Shown here: positions 1 to 11,060 of the stretch, one piece after another
Position numbering within the stretch: position 1 is the first letter of the stretch
Layout of the letters: each line of letters starts with the position of its first letter
The notes under the pieces: generated by a model
What the model was told of the DNA's origin: nothing
Databases searched by the model: none
Seen by the model: the letters and a program-made list of their open reading frames with translations, nothing else
DNA from: Neckera pumila
Lineage: Eukaryota; Streptophyta; Bryopsida; Hypnales; Neckeraceae
Reading direction: 5' to 3'
DNA: 64,000 bases
Assembly: GCA_963969595.1 (NCBI GenBank)
Contig: OZ018409.1
Span: 25,495,282 to 25,559,281 of the forward strand
Made by a program: the position numbers and the translations under genes

Positions 1-11
1 ATCCGAACTAT

Positions 12-1280
12 CTAGGAACCGGATACCTTCTTCTCTTCATTTACTCCTTTGTCAAATAACTCCGCCTTGACAGCGGCGGATTTGGACTCTCCGAGGGTGG
101 CCTTTACCGTCTTGGCCACCTTCCGGGTTGCTTCCGCCATTTTCCGGACTGCGGCTTTGTCCTCTCTGAAGGCAACCATCTCGGCCTTCAAAGTGTCGAC
201 TTCCTCCTGAAGCCGACAAATCTCCACCTCCTGCTTCCGTTGTTCATCCGGATTAGAGATGTACCGTGCCACCTTACCCAGTAGCCTGCTATCTCCCAGC
301 ACACCCACTAGCTCTTCGATACTAGCGAGGGCTCTCCTCTTGCCCTCCCAATCCGCTCGTATCCCACACAGGATAACGGTCAGCTGATTGAACGGGTCAT
401 TTGGGTCTTCGGCTTCTGGTATCTCCATTTCTGGTCCCTGTTCTGGAGTCGACCGGTTGGTAGGAGGGATTCCTCTCTTGTGAAGAGGCGTTGTCTTCAT
501 CCGCTTCCTCGTCCGGAGGTGCTCCTCCTCGTCTTCCTCTTCTGTTTCGGGTTTGGATCCAGTTGCATCCTCTGGCTCGTCATCCGAACCCAACTCCCCG
601 TACTTCAGGATAGATTCCTGAATGTTCCACGTTTTTTCCTCCGTATCCATGAGGAGTTGGTTGCAATGGTAGAAGTGAAAGAGATAGGGACTCAAAGGAA
701 TGGCCCTACTCTTTCCAATCCTTGTCACAAGCTGGGACACCAGATCGCAAAAGATCCGAGCCCAGTTCACCTTCCGTTCTCCGCTCAGGGAACCAAAAAT
801 CGTGTTGCCGATGGTCATCGTCACCCTTGTCGGCTTCTCTGAGTGGATGATTGGAACCAGGAACTGGAGAAGACGGAGGTGTCGGACACTTTTGCAATCC
901 GCGACCGCGTATCCATCTTTGTTGCTTGGCTCTCCATGAAACTTGTCATAGATAAACTCTGCCCACCGTCTTGCCATGCCGGAACCTCCTATCCGGAAGT
1001 TGTAGACTTCCCTCCACTTCTCTTCTTCCCACTCGGTCGGGCGGCCCCGGACAGTGTTGTCAAACTGATTCGACATCTTGCACTTGAGCTCTCTCACCAT
1101 CCGCTCCTCCATAAACCCCCAGGGTTTATCCGTCAATACCAGACAGCCCATCGTGTTGAGATCCTCCATGAGCTCGGTCCTTGCTGGTTCCTCAGAAGGG
1201 ATGACTGGAACTACTTTCCGGAGCTTGATCTCAGAGGAGGAACTGGGCGCTCCCGGTCTGTTCTTACAAAGCTGAGGCAT
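12..1280 (-). pseudogene. Transposon-encoded protein, copy A (partial)
   Basis: This is one of four related ORFs in the window; the others are in copies B, C and D. The N-terminal half has a conserved block around NQFDNTVRGRPTEWEEEKW, then a segment FLVPIIHSEKPTRVTM followed by a hydrophobic stretch ending PLSPYLFHFYH. The C-terminal part is acidic, then coiled-coil-like and rich in E, K and A. The pattern of the middle segment recalls the 'putative plant transposon protein' domain found in plant retroelements, but I cannot confirm that without a search. I see no CCHC knuckle, protease or reverse transcriptase, so calling it gag is uncertain. A TAG stop (12-14) interrupts it where copy C has CGG (Arg), and the reading frame continues past it in copy C. 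Confidence 0.7.
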
Positions 1281-1551
1281 GGACACGGACTGCTAACTGG
1301 ACCCTTCCCGGTTGCTACCTCACTCTCTCCTAGCCGCACGTCCCATTCTTCACTTCCTCCCATCCGATCTCAACCGGAAGACAACATAAAACCTGCAACC
1401 CACACAAGCCTGACCTCTCCTGCACTCTGACGTACCCGGCCTAAAGTTCACACACACACAACAGCTCTGGCACAGACGAAGGCGTTAAAGCGCTCAAGGT
1501 CAGCTCCAGAACTTGAGGGAAGTAAAGGAGTGAAAATGGGGACGACTAGCC

Positions 1552-1559
1552 TTTATATA
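1552..1559 (-). promoter_or_regulatory. TATA box in copy A leader
   Basis: TATATAAA on the minus strand, about 270 bases upstream of the ORF start at 1280. The same box in the same setting is kept in copy C at 47,194-47,201. Conservation between two copies supports it as the element's promoter. Confidence 0.55.
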
Positions 1560-1827
1560 GTCCCAGGACCCCTGACTGGTCATCATGACCTTTTCCGGTC
1601 CCTAATAATCCGGTTCAACCCTAATCCGATCCGAGGTAAGTTCCGGATGTGATTCCGCCCCTGAGTGCTGGTACTCTGATCGGATCAGATCCAGTTTATC
1701 CCTTACTAGATCAGCTTCGTCTATCTTCAGTCTTCTTCTGCCTCCTAGTAGGATCCGGATCCTAATTACACGTTTCCGTCCCAACTTTTAGGTAAGCAAA
1801 GGAAAACCAAAAAATCTGGTTGCGACA

Positions 1828-3415
1828 CTCCTGCACCATTTTTTGAATCAACTAATCTATGTGCGCATCTACAAATGTTGTAGCTTTGTCCAACACCATG
1901 ATTTGGGCTCGTTTGAGAAGTGCTTGCCCAAGGTAGAATAATTGCTTTTGCTCCTACACTCTAGTTATCTCCATTGTCTGCTACTAGTGAATTGAGGTTA
2001 TTAGGCATTCTACATACGATACTTTTTAATTGGCATGCCTTCAAGCACTACATCAAAGATCATGTACATATGCTTCTTCATGCCCTCTAAAAATTAGTAA
2101 CTGATAGAGAAGACTTGAAACATCTCTGTAGATCAATCTTTCAATCTGCATATATCAAAATGGTTCGGAGTTGTACCTCCTAAATCTCAAAATCATTGTG
2201 GTGCCCAAGAGGGCCAATGTTTGCGCAAATTGTTCCCTCAAAAAGAATTGGCTCTTGTGGAATAACATCAAATTAGGATCACAATTGGATATGTCTACTC
2301 CATCAATCACAATTTGACCTGCTGACGCTTCCAAAAGGTGGAAGAGTGCCTGAATAAGTATTGACTTACCTGTCATAAACATGTAATATTTCTAGAAATT
2401 CAGAATGGATTACTTACTGCAATATGGTTTTGTAACTTTGCAATGCTCAGGGTTCAGGGGTTAATCCACAAATTAGAAGACTGTTCAACTTCTATACTCA
2501 AATTCATTAATTAAAGCTTAGCATAAACCGAAACAGCAATTACTATAGCACCCATAAGGAATTGGTCCATTCATACTTCATTTATCATCTTGTATTATAT
2601 CTAGAACAATAAAAGAGATGGATTGACTTACCACTGCATGTTCTGCCCACAACGTCCACACTTTTACCACCAGGATTTTGAATGTGATGCCTTTGAGCAC
2701 AACTAAAATAATTGGCCAATACCGCAACTATTGGGGAAGACAAAGAATGGCAAAATGCATTTTGAAAAAGGCTAGTATAGAATACCACATAATTTCATTT
2801 CAAGCAAAGTTATGAAGGAAGAAGCAAGCCAATATCACAATAAACACGTTCAAAATCTCCATGTATAGAGCACTAAGGAAGTTTTGCTAACCTATAAATT
2901 ATGTTATTCAATGGCTCCTTTTGACGGTCAATCTGCAGCCGACTGATGCTCTGGAACGACTAGCAGAGCTTTGCTTGCAATGTTTGAAAACTGATGGATA
3001 TGCTCTATTGAATCACACCATTTTGTTCTTGAGGTTGTAAACAAGCCACACTACCCAGTGTAAGAGCAAATTCAAAGATTGCCCATATAAAAGTGCAAGT
3101 CCCACTAATTCTGAAAGCAACGCAAGCAGAAATTGCTTATCAAACATAGCTTGCAAATCCAATAGACAACGTCAAATGCAACATTGTGCTCATCTACAGA
3201 CAAATTGATCTCGTAAGAAAGTAATTCTCAGATTGAGAATTGAAGAGCAAGCTTATGTGGAAGGGCCAGACGAGCAGGCATCAAGACAAACAAGAGAGCC
3301 AAGGAGCATATATAGCGCAATTGTGCCAATGATTTTAAGGCGATACCCAAACCATTCCATTGCAGTATTCAATTATGAAACACCATGCGGAGTTGCGGAC
3401 CATCTGATTAACGTA
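1828..3415 (-). pseudogene. ABCC (MRP-type) transporter relic, last transmembrane segment and second nucleotide-binding domain
   Basis: Read on the minus strand, pieces appear in the correct ABCC order. EWFGYRLKIIGTIAL (near 3365-3320) is the conserved cytoplasmic loop. GLALLYGQSLNLLLHW and NLKNKMV (near 3090-3020) are the last membrane span and linker. IHQFSNIAS (near 2990) follows, then GGKSVDVVGRTCSGK, a Walker A split by an intron with a good donor near 2627. SILIQALFHLLEASAGQIVIDGVDIS comes next in two parts (near 2370-2285). Last is a degenerate signature region, then LGQALLKRAQIMVLDKAT (near 1930-1880), the Walker B, whose catalytic glutamate is replaced by lysine. Frameshifts lie before Walker A and before the Walker B block, and there are several in-frame stops. 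Copy A then cuts it off at 1828. ABCC proteins move glutathione and other conjugates across vacuolar or plasma membranes; this copy cannot. Confidence 0.85.
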
Positions 3416-3420
3416 TAGAC

Positions 3421-4399
3421 TACTCTTCTCCCTTTTTGGCAATTTTTGGCATTCTTTGGCACATTTTATCCCTTTTTGTCCAATCTAGTTTCTATTTCTT
3501 TCTCCGGCCAAAGAAGACAATTCATCTTAGCATTGTTCAATTCAACCTTTGCTTTGGGCCAGAATAACTATTCAATGACTTTTATTCAAGGAACCTGTAA
3601 AATTAGTTTTTAAGCTTCCAATAGGAACCTCTCAACAATAAAAGCTTATAAATTCACCTTCCTATAAAAACTAAATTCACCTAAGCTTTGCAAGCATATT
3701 AGAGTTTTGTAGAGTTTGAAGTAAAATGAGTGTAATATGAGTCAATTCTTTTGGAAGTGGCTTTTTTTAAACTAGACCACATTGTAGTAACTTTCAACAG
3801 AGTCAAAAATATGGAATTTTGAAGAATGAATAGTTGTTGCAATAGTCAGCTCAGACATGTGTTCACAATATGATTAAATTGAGCAGATGTCTAAATATAT
3901 GTTGAATACTTGGTAATCCGCTCACATGAATCAACTTGTATCACACCACCAACGCTTTGAAGAACACCACATTTTCCATGAAACCCAATTACTCTACTAG
4001 TAGCACTAGAAAATGGCCACCCCCTTATCGCCACAAGAACCATAACTTTTGATATTGGTATGAATGGTCAATGATACTATAACCTCAATGGTCTATAATT
4101 TACGCTATGTATCTACTTTTTTCTAGTACATGTATTTGCCAATGTATGTAATGAACTCAAAGTGCTCAAACTCTATCTGGAGGCACAACAACTCTTACAT
4201 CCTAATAAGAAATTCAAATTTTAAGGAGCAACTACAATACTACGACGGAGTATTTAATAAGGACGCATATGGAAAAGAAGACTTCAGTTCAAAAAAACTG
4301 ATCCTAATTGAAAATATGGTACATGTCTAGAACTCTTGAGAAATAGTAGGTAACTTATCATGCATGTAGGTGTCCCTACTCCCTAGATATTGCTCACAT
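3421..4399. other. AT-rich stretch with no recognisable feature
   Basis: This lies between the ABCC relic and the SEC5 duplicate. I see only short unrelated open frames, no splice-supported exon, no repeat pair and no RNA gene. It may hold more decayed ABCC intron sequence. Confidence 0.5.
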
Positions 4400-5563
4400 C
4401 TACTTGCAAATCATCAGGTGTCATTTCCGTAGTCGTATCCATCTTGACTCCCCCTTTCTGACTGAACCTCAGCCATAGTTTTGTTGGTCTGGCAGTTTAG
4501 CCACAGTTTCTCAGACATGTCTTAGAGTGAATTGGAGAAGGTTGCAGCCAGGTCATACGCTTGCGTAGTCTTCTATAACAGTTTGCAGGTATTCTAGCTA
4601 CCAAAAAAAATTAATCAATTACAACCAGGCATGGCAAGCAACTCGGGTAACAATATAGCAGCTTGAGCTCCAAAAAATTCAGTCTAATGTTTTGCAATAG
4701 TACACACATTGTAGTCATTTCAGCACTCAATATGTCGACAATCACTAATTGATTACATGATAGCAAGTACTAGAAGAAGTGAACTACTTGGGCAACAAAC
4801 CTCAAGCATGAGCTGAATGTATCCGTTCATATCAAATCTGTAGAATGCCGACTTTTTATTATCATTGAAGATAGCCACTAGCAAATCCATCATTGCTTCC
4901 ACCTGAAAGTTGATAGCCTTCTCCAAAATAATACGATTTTGCCCTTCAAACACTTGCACACTCCACAATAAAGGACCACATTCTTTGGAGAAGGGATTAC
5001 CTTCCCTCTTCAAGGTTTGACCTTCACAATAAGCACAATAAATAGAATTTACGGATTCCAGTGATCTCCTTGTAAGCTTGTAAAAGTATTAATCACTTGT
5101 TTTTTTTAGCAAATATTAACTTCATATAGCTTAACTTCTTCACAAGTGAATTGGTCAATTAGGTGAGTATTAGCCTGTGCTCATACTCTATAAGTATTAG
5201 CTTTTATCTACTCCCAGCTAATACCATTTATAATATCAACATTGATACAAAGCATTAGAATCATTGAAACTATATCAAATTGTACATGTTGGGCAAAGTA
5301 GAAGTCCAGTGACCTATGCATGAATGGTGACCAAAGGATGCATTAGCTCCATCAATGCAAATCAAAACTCTTGGATCAATGGAGCTTACATATTTTCCAC
5401 TTTAAGCAAGTGTCCCTACACAATAGAAAATGTATAAAATTTGATAGATTTTGGAATATTACACATAGACCTACTTAACCTCCAAGTGCCTAATCATCCA
5501 AAAGTGGTTGTCTAAGAAAGTGGATAAACATAAAAAAAATTTAGAGAGCTTCAAAGAAATTAA

Positions 5564-6835
5564 CCCCTAATGTGAACCATTATCCCTTCAGGGGACAAAG
5601 CGGAATTTGGGCAAGCTCCTACGGTCTTAATGTTTGTCACGATTATCTGAATTTTTTTTTGTGAAGATAGAAAAACTTATTAGCTTTCTGGAAATGTAAT
5701 TTTTATTTCAATTGGCGCCCGGGAGCAAAAGTTTTGGCACAAGAAGCCCTTTTTTAGGTTTGGAGGGTAGAAAATTCCCTCAAAAAGACTTGAAAAAAAA
5801 AATTTAATTTTTTTTTTCATATAGATTGTATTTTATCTACATGCAAAGCTTTGATTTATTCCATTTGGATTTATTATATGAAAGTTATGGACAATCTTGT
5901 TTTGTGGACAATTACATTAGAGAAATTCTGGACTCTCTTGAAGGCTACCAGGGTTTGACAAGTCAATCTAACTCCAAAGCCCTCTTGAGCTACTAAAGAG
6001 ATGGAATCTTCGAAAGGAAAATAAATTCACCTTGTGTAAATATTGGAACTAACAAGAGTATATCACCATTTCCTATTCTGCAATTGTCAAAGGAAGGTAT
6101 TTGTGTTGCTTTTGTTTAATTGTGATTGGAGAATTGCAAACCAATGCTTTGACAATTGAATATACTAATAATAGAGGGGAAGTTTCTCCCAAATAAATCT
6201 AACTTGGGGTCCCTTGCAACACTTCTTAGCAGCTTTTTGGAGAGTCCAAAATTTCTCTAATGGAGCATTTTTTTGAAAAAATAACTTGTAGAATTCATAT
6301 TTAAACCCAATTTTTTCTATTTAAGGCAAAAAACTCACAAGGTTAATATTTCTTAATAAAACAAATTTTCCATTGAGAATAGTATGTTTGAACTCCATCT
6401 TAAAGATATTGACGATTTTGATTTTCAATCCTATCAATCTTGAGCCTACTTCAACTTAACAATTTTTTAATAAGTGAAAACTAAGTGTGTTTTTTGAATT
6501 TTTTTGATTACTCTCAAATGAATTCATCATCATTCAGAATTAGAAATTCAAATTCAATAAAGCAAAGAGTTTAAGTGAAGAAGGTTCAATCCCAAAAATT
6601 GTAGTTGAGTGAAGTGGAAAAAAGACTTGTTTCCTTCACTTTAAATGCAAATATCTTGCAACCTATGTAGTCCAATTTTTCTGAAATTTTTTCCAAACAT
6701 TCCTACACTAGTCTAGTACAAGATCCTACGATTAGATATACAAAAGAAACGTCTTTTAAGATTTATTGCTCTTTGCTATAGAAATGGCAATTTTGAATGT
6801 TTCTTGATGGAAAAAAGGCCTTCGGACTTTAGGGG
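5564..6835 (+). mobile_element. Non-autonomous TTAA-inserting element, copy 1
   Basis: This 1272-bp element starts CCCCTAATG and ends CTTTAGGGG. It is flanked by TTAA (5560-5563) and TTGA (6836-6839), the latter a one-base decay of TTAA. The paralogous SEC5 intron at 28,358-28,361 has a single TTAA at exactly this point, so the insertion and its 4-bp duplication are proven by an empty site. Near the left end is a small imperfect palindrome, TCCCTTCAGGGGAC. It has no coding capacity. TTAA duplications with CCC-starting ends are typical of the piggyBac superfamily, so I infer mobilisation by such a transposase in trans. Confidence 0.85.
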
Positions 6836-7117
6836 TTGATAAAATGTACCAAAAGATATTTATATTGTTGATAATGAAAGATATTGTAGAAAATGTACAT
6901 TTTGAGATCACCTTCTTGCCTATTTTATACATTTTTAGTGGAACTTTTACATGCACTACTAGTGCATATCACAATATTATAGAACTCTACACATTTGCAC
7001 GCATTTTGAATGCCTAAGACATTAGAAGGTATGGATGTAATAAATTAAACCACTTAATTGACTTAAAAAAAGAGAACGCAAAATTTTCAAACTTGAGGGA
7101 GGACAATTTTTCAACAG

Positions 7118-7412
7118 ATATCGTACTGAAGTCGTGAATTCATGCTTATGCACCATAATTGTATATATTATGTGTAATTTTTATGCACTGAATCAATGTT
7201 GTTAAAATCTTTATTAAAAGTGTACAATTTATTTACTTTAATTATACAAATGTGGTATCCAAAATGCACCTAAACTGTATTGGTACAACAATCGTACGTT
7301 ATTGATAGGCATTGTTTATGCACCGATTCAATGAGTAAAAATACACGTAATATGTAAAATTACGGTACGTGGGTATGAATTCATGACTTTAGTGTTGTAT
7401 TTATACAAACCT
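7118..7412. mobile_element. Foldback (MITE-like) element
   Basis: The two ends are imperfect inverted repeats of about 37 bases, centred on the shared GAATTCATG motifs near 7137 and 7378. A second inner pair contains TGCACYGAWTCAATG. The stretch is absent from the paralogous intron near 28,600, which supports insertion. The target duplication is not clear. It is non-coding and could be a decayed DNA transposon. Confidence 0.5.
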
Positions 7413-8500
7413 ATCATACTACTAAAATCACAACGACCTAATAATATCAAAATTCAACTTTGAATAATATTATACAAATTCAATTGCTTTTGTAATAGCC
7501 ATAGGATATATTCTTCTATATATTATGTATTCATTTTGTGAAATATTTGAAAATGAACTAGATACTTCTAAAAAAATTTCAAAGAAACTTTTCAAACAAC
7601 AAAACTATAGATAAATTCCATGTCTTTTTAAAATGTGAAATTAAAGAATAAAGAAGCACCAACCGCTAGTGTTGCTCTACATATTCAAATGTGAAGATTC
7701 TACTTACATTGTTTACTTGATTAATTTATTCTTATTGCAATGTTTTCATCTTTGCAAAGGTTATTTTGTAAAAATTATGATATGAAGATTTTCTTTAATT
7801 ACTTTATACTGCACTATATAAATTTTTTCAAAAAATATTGTATGAGGATGTCAATATTTTCATTCAAAGATTATACATACTTTGTTTATCTACATCCTAT
7901 CACATGAAAATTTTATGAAAGTAATATATTTAATGGGTAGCAAAGCAAGCGCCAATTGCTAGTGAATCTTATAATTAGAGATGTACAAACCTACCTCAAC
8001 AAATAGAGATTAGTTTGTATAGCACTACGGGTTTAGAAGAAATACCATAGATAAGTTTGGGTTGCCTTCTGAATTTCTCTAGCTTAAATTTGTGCAAAAC
8101 ATAGGCAATAGAAAGCTCAAACTCTATTGTGTCACTCTATTACATGACAAATATTATGCTTCAACAATCGGACACTTGACAACTCAATTTTATAATCATG
8201 TGACACGTTGATATGAGGATTTCTCAAACATTTTATATTAAAGAGCAAGACTCTAAAACTATGAGGGAGTTATTCTTGTAATCTTGTTTTCTATCAAATC
8301 TTTTAGATTTTATACATTTTGAGAATGATATTAAATGTACAACAATTATAGCAAATAGATGTAAGTAGACTAAGGTTTTCAAGTTTGAAAAGTCATAAAG
8401 TATTTTCAAAATGTCTAAAAAATGTGCTCAAGTTTAATTTTGAACTATCTAAAAATTATTTTCACCCTTGCTGTGGATGGATGAGGGAGTAATTGCTTAA

Positions 8501-8990
8501 TCCCTAATGCAAGGAGAAACCACAACGTAATCTATTGTTTTTATATTCTTTCGTTCCATTTTGTTTAATGAGATGAGAGTTATGAGTAATTCTAATTTGT
8601 GTGTAGGTATGGATGTCCTTGGATTCCAAACCTACTGGCAAACTGGAATCCCTCATTACTCTCATCTCATTAAACAGAATGGAATGATTCAAACTTTTTT
8701 ACTTCTAAATATTTCTTTAGAACCACTCTCAATTTTCATTTTTCAAAAAAGAGATTTTTAAAGAAGTTTTTTGAACTACCCAGGCTGCCCGCCGAGTAAC
8801 AAAAACTACATATCATGCAATAACTTTTTAACCATGTGGTCAAATGTTATGGAAATTTTTGGACCTAAAAGCTACTCCTTGGGCACATGTTGTGTGAAAC
8901 TTTCAAAGAAAAAAAACAAAAAAGCTCCATTCTTAGTGAGCTACCCAAAATTGCTATGTTGCCAAAAAACAGTGTTTGGTCCTTTAGGGG
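8501..8990 (-). mobile_element. Non-autonomous TTAA-inserting element, copy 2 (short)
   Basis: Bounded by TTAA at 8497-8500 and 8991-8994, with ends TCCCTAATG and CCTTTAGGGG. Its right portion resembles the region before the right end of copy 3 (near 23,890-24,099). Much of its left part is a palindromic insert (8551-8688). It sits exactly at the breakpoint of the SEC5 duplicate. Confidence 0.65.
8551..8688. repeat. Near-perfect 138-bp palindrome
   Basis: The left arm starts TCGTTCCATTTTGTTT and the reverse complement of the right arm starts TCATTCCATTCTGTTT. The arms then pair through TAATGAGATGAGAGT for roughly 60 bases each, with a short centre near 8615-8625. Because of the symmetry both strands encode similar peptides, which has no coding meaning. 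It is probably a small foldback transposon nested in TTAA copy 2. Confidence 0.75.
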
Positions 8991-8994
8991 TTAA

Positions 8995-11060
8995 GATTAT
9001 GCAAATTTCATCACATGTGCTCCTCTTGTTCTTGAATTGTCTGCAAATGTAATTATAGAAACTACTTGGTGGCCTTGAGGACCTTCTGGGGATTATTTGG
9101 CATTTCAATATCTCTTGGGCAGCCCCAGGGGAATCAAGCCTGACCTTAGTGTAAATCCCAAGGCGCTCTTGTGCTGCAAAACATAATTAAATAAATAAAA
9201 AGATGTTCTTCTTGCAACTGCCGGCATCTGTGAGCGTTTATTTATCCATCCTTGGTAAATAAGCGAGCACAACTAGGCTTTAGTTTTCATGTGGATTCTT
9301 AGATAACCTACGGGTGCCTAGTGCCAATCCATTGTGCCTTTCAGGCAATGGATCTTCTTTTCCTATGTTCCTAACATCCATAACATACACAAAAACCAAA
9401 GATTTGAACTACTTGATGATTTCTATTCTAACTTCTTCAGTCAAAAGAGGTCACGGTGGTTTTGCACTCGAACTAGTTATAGTCTAAATTTATCTATTTT
9501 AAGTCATAGATAATTTAATGCCATCTCTAAAAACATAAGACTCGACTCTAGTCCCTTCTCCTAGTAGAAGTTATAGGCGGATGAAGTTTAGCCCTTCCGG
9601 GGCTATTTAAACTTCATCCACGGTTTCGGTGAAGTTCCCTAATTTGATTAGCCTTGGAAATTGAACTCTAGTCATAGAAAATTAAAACCTAACTAAAACC
9701 TAAGTTTTGACTTGGATGAATGATTTTAGGTCAAATTCATCCGTTCCTTGACCCAAACTTCATCCTTGAATAATTCCTAGGGTTTGTGGTATTTCTTAAA
9801 GTTCAAACAACTTTAGGTTTACTTTAGGGTCTCACTTTGAATTCCTAATCCTAACTTTGTCTTTTGATTAGGTTAAGACACCTTAAATCTTTCTACCCTT
9901 GTTCCTTGAGGTTTTAACTAAGTTTGGGTAAGTTACTATTTTTTAGGGTTTCCAAATTTATTCCTTCTAGAGTCTAACCTAAGATTCTCAAAATTTCCTC
10001 TTACTTGATATTGCATTTATTCCATTAAAAGTTATTGATGGATGAAGTTTGACCGCTAATTGGTGTTCAAAACTTCATCCGTTGATTACTCCTAACCCTA
10101 ATTTGATAATTAACTTTGAATTTCACTTTTGAGACCCGGGTTACTTCTAGTTAATATTTCCTAATTTAGCTTGCCTTATTTATCTCCTAATCACTTTTCA
10201 TCCAAATTAGGTCCTAAACTTCATCCCTCTATATCTCACTCGTTTTAACTCCAAATCCTAAGTGTAAGATGGTTTTGGAAAGCCTTAATCCTAATCTACA
10301 AGTTTGAGAATCTAATCTTGGAAAAAAAATCTAGTCTTGATGCTCTGAATTGGTCTCCAACTTCGGCTAAGTGTTAAAAACGCTAATCTAAACAACTAAA
10401 AAGAAAGGGAAGTGTTTAGTAATTTACCTCGAGTTGGCCTTCATTTGCGGTGTTATAGAGTAGCTGCTCAAGATATTCATGATCCGCCATCTTTGGAGGC
10501 TATCTTGAAATTTTGCTCATTGCTTTAAAATAAGATTTTAATACAAATTTCCTAATTCTTTTGTACTTCTTCTTTTTCTTTCTATTGCTTCTCCTTCCTT
10601 TTCTTTTGGTACTATTCTACTTCAACTATTTAAATATCCCAAATGTTGACTAGTCTTGGAATAAAATAATTGAAGTCAACTTCTAACAATAATTGACTCT
10701 TCAACATCTTAATCAATTATTATTCTATCCAAATTTTGATGGTTCTAATTGTTTTTCCTAGATTTCCATCTAATCCTATCTCCTTCTAATTCCCCTTCAT
10801 CTTCTTTTCCTACTCTCTTCTTCCTTCAAACGGCTTTCTATTCTATTTGTTGTCCCCTATTTGGAGTTTGAGAGCTTGGAGAGTTTTGGTACAATTGCCA
10901 CTTCTATATTTTTGCATTAGTGGTATTATGGTAATTTTTCCTTGGACTCTAATTCTATTCTAATTCTCCTTCTTCCCCTCCTAATTTTGATTTAATGGCC
11001 TTTCTTTCTACTACCCTAGTCCTTAATCTTTAGTTTTCCAAGAGTTTTTTAGACTTGGGA
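8995..11060. other. Non-coding AT-rich stretch with recurrent GGATGAAGTTT hairpins
   Basis: No gene is recognised. The motif GGATGAAGTTT and its complement recur. At 9578-9622 and 10,038-10,081 they face each other and would form hairpins with 11-12 bp stems; single copies occur near 9750 and 10,220. Another hairpin, ATCCATTG paired with CAATGGAT, lies near 9327-9352. The stretch reads like the body of an old repeat, but I cannot assign a family or ends. Confidence 0.4.

Larger units (their letters stand above)
1..1827 (-). mobile_element. Retroelement copy A (LTR-like 5' region plus start of ORF)
   Basis: The right end is sharp. On the minus strand the element starts TGTCGCAACC at 1827, directly after coding sequence of an ABCC transporter relic. 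Positions 1827-1281 match the plus-strand sequence at 46,921-47,466 almost throughout, including a TATA box (minus strand, within 1552-1559), and lead into an ORF whose ATG is at 1280. The element runs off the left edge of the window. It could be the 5' LTR and first ORF of a Ty3/gypsy-type element or, as argued for copies B and D, part of one very long ORF-bearing LTR. The partner end and its target duplication are outside the window. Confidence 0.75.
4400..8496 (-). pseudogene. Duplicate of the 3' part of SEC5 (exons 17-20), decayed
   Basis: This segment is colinear with 27,180-29,160 of the working gene, introns included. A copy of exon 20 lies near 4408-4606, of exon 19 near 4801-4943 (still encoding FNDNKKSAFYRFDMNGY), and of exon 18 near 4999-5062. 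A remnant of exon 17 lies near 8058-8090. Exon 20 has lost bases and gained stops, the exon 18 donor is changed, and exon 21 is not found. Introns match closely except for two inserts: a 1272-bp TTAA element (5564-6835) and a foldback-bearing stretch from about 7075 to 7930. Homology ends at the TTAA at 8497-8500. Because introns were copied, this is a genomic duplication and not a retrocopy. Confidence 0.85.

Noticed and set aside
4753..5013. A functional second SEC5 gene
   Set aside because: Neighbouring exon copies contain stops, deletions and altered splice sites, and the last exon is absent.
8504..8761. Two small genes on opposite strands with similar proteins
   Set aside because: The similarity is forced by the palindrome; there is no promoter, splice or homology support.
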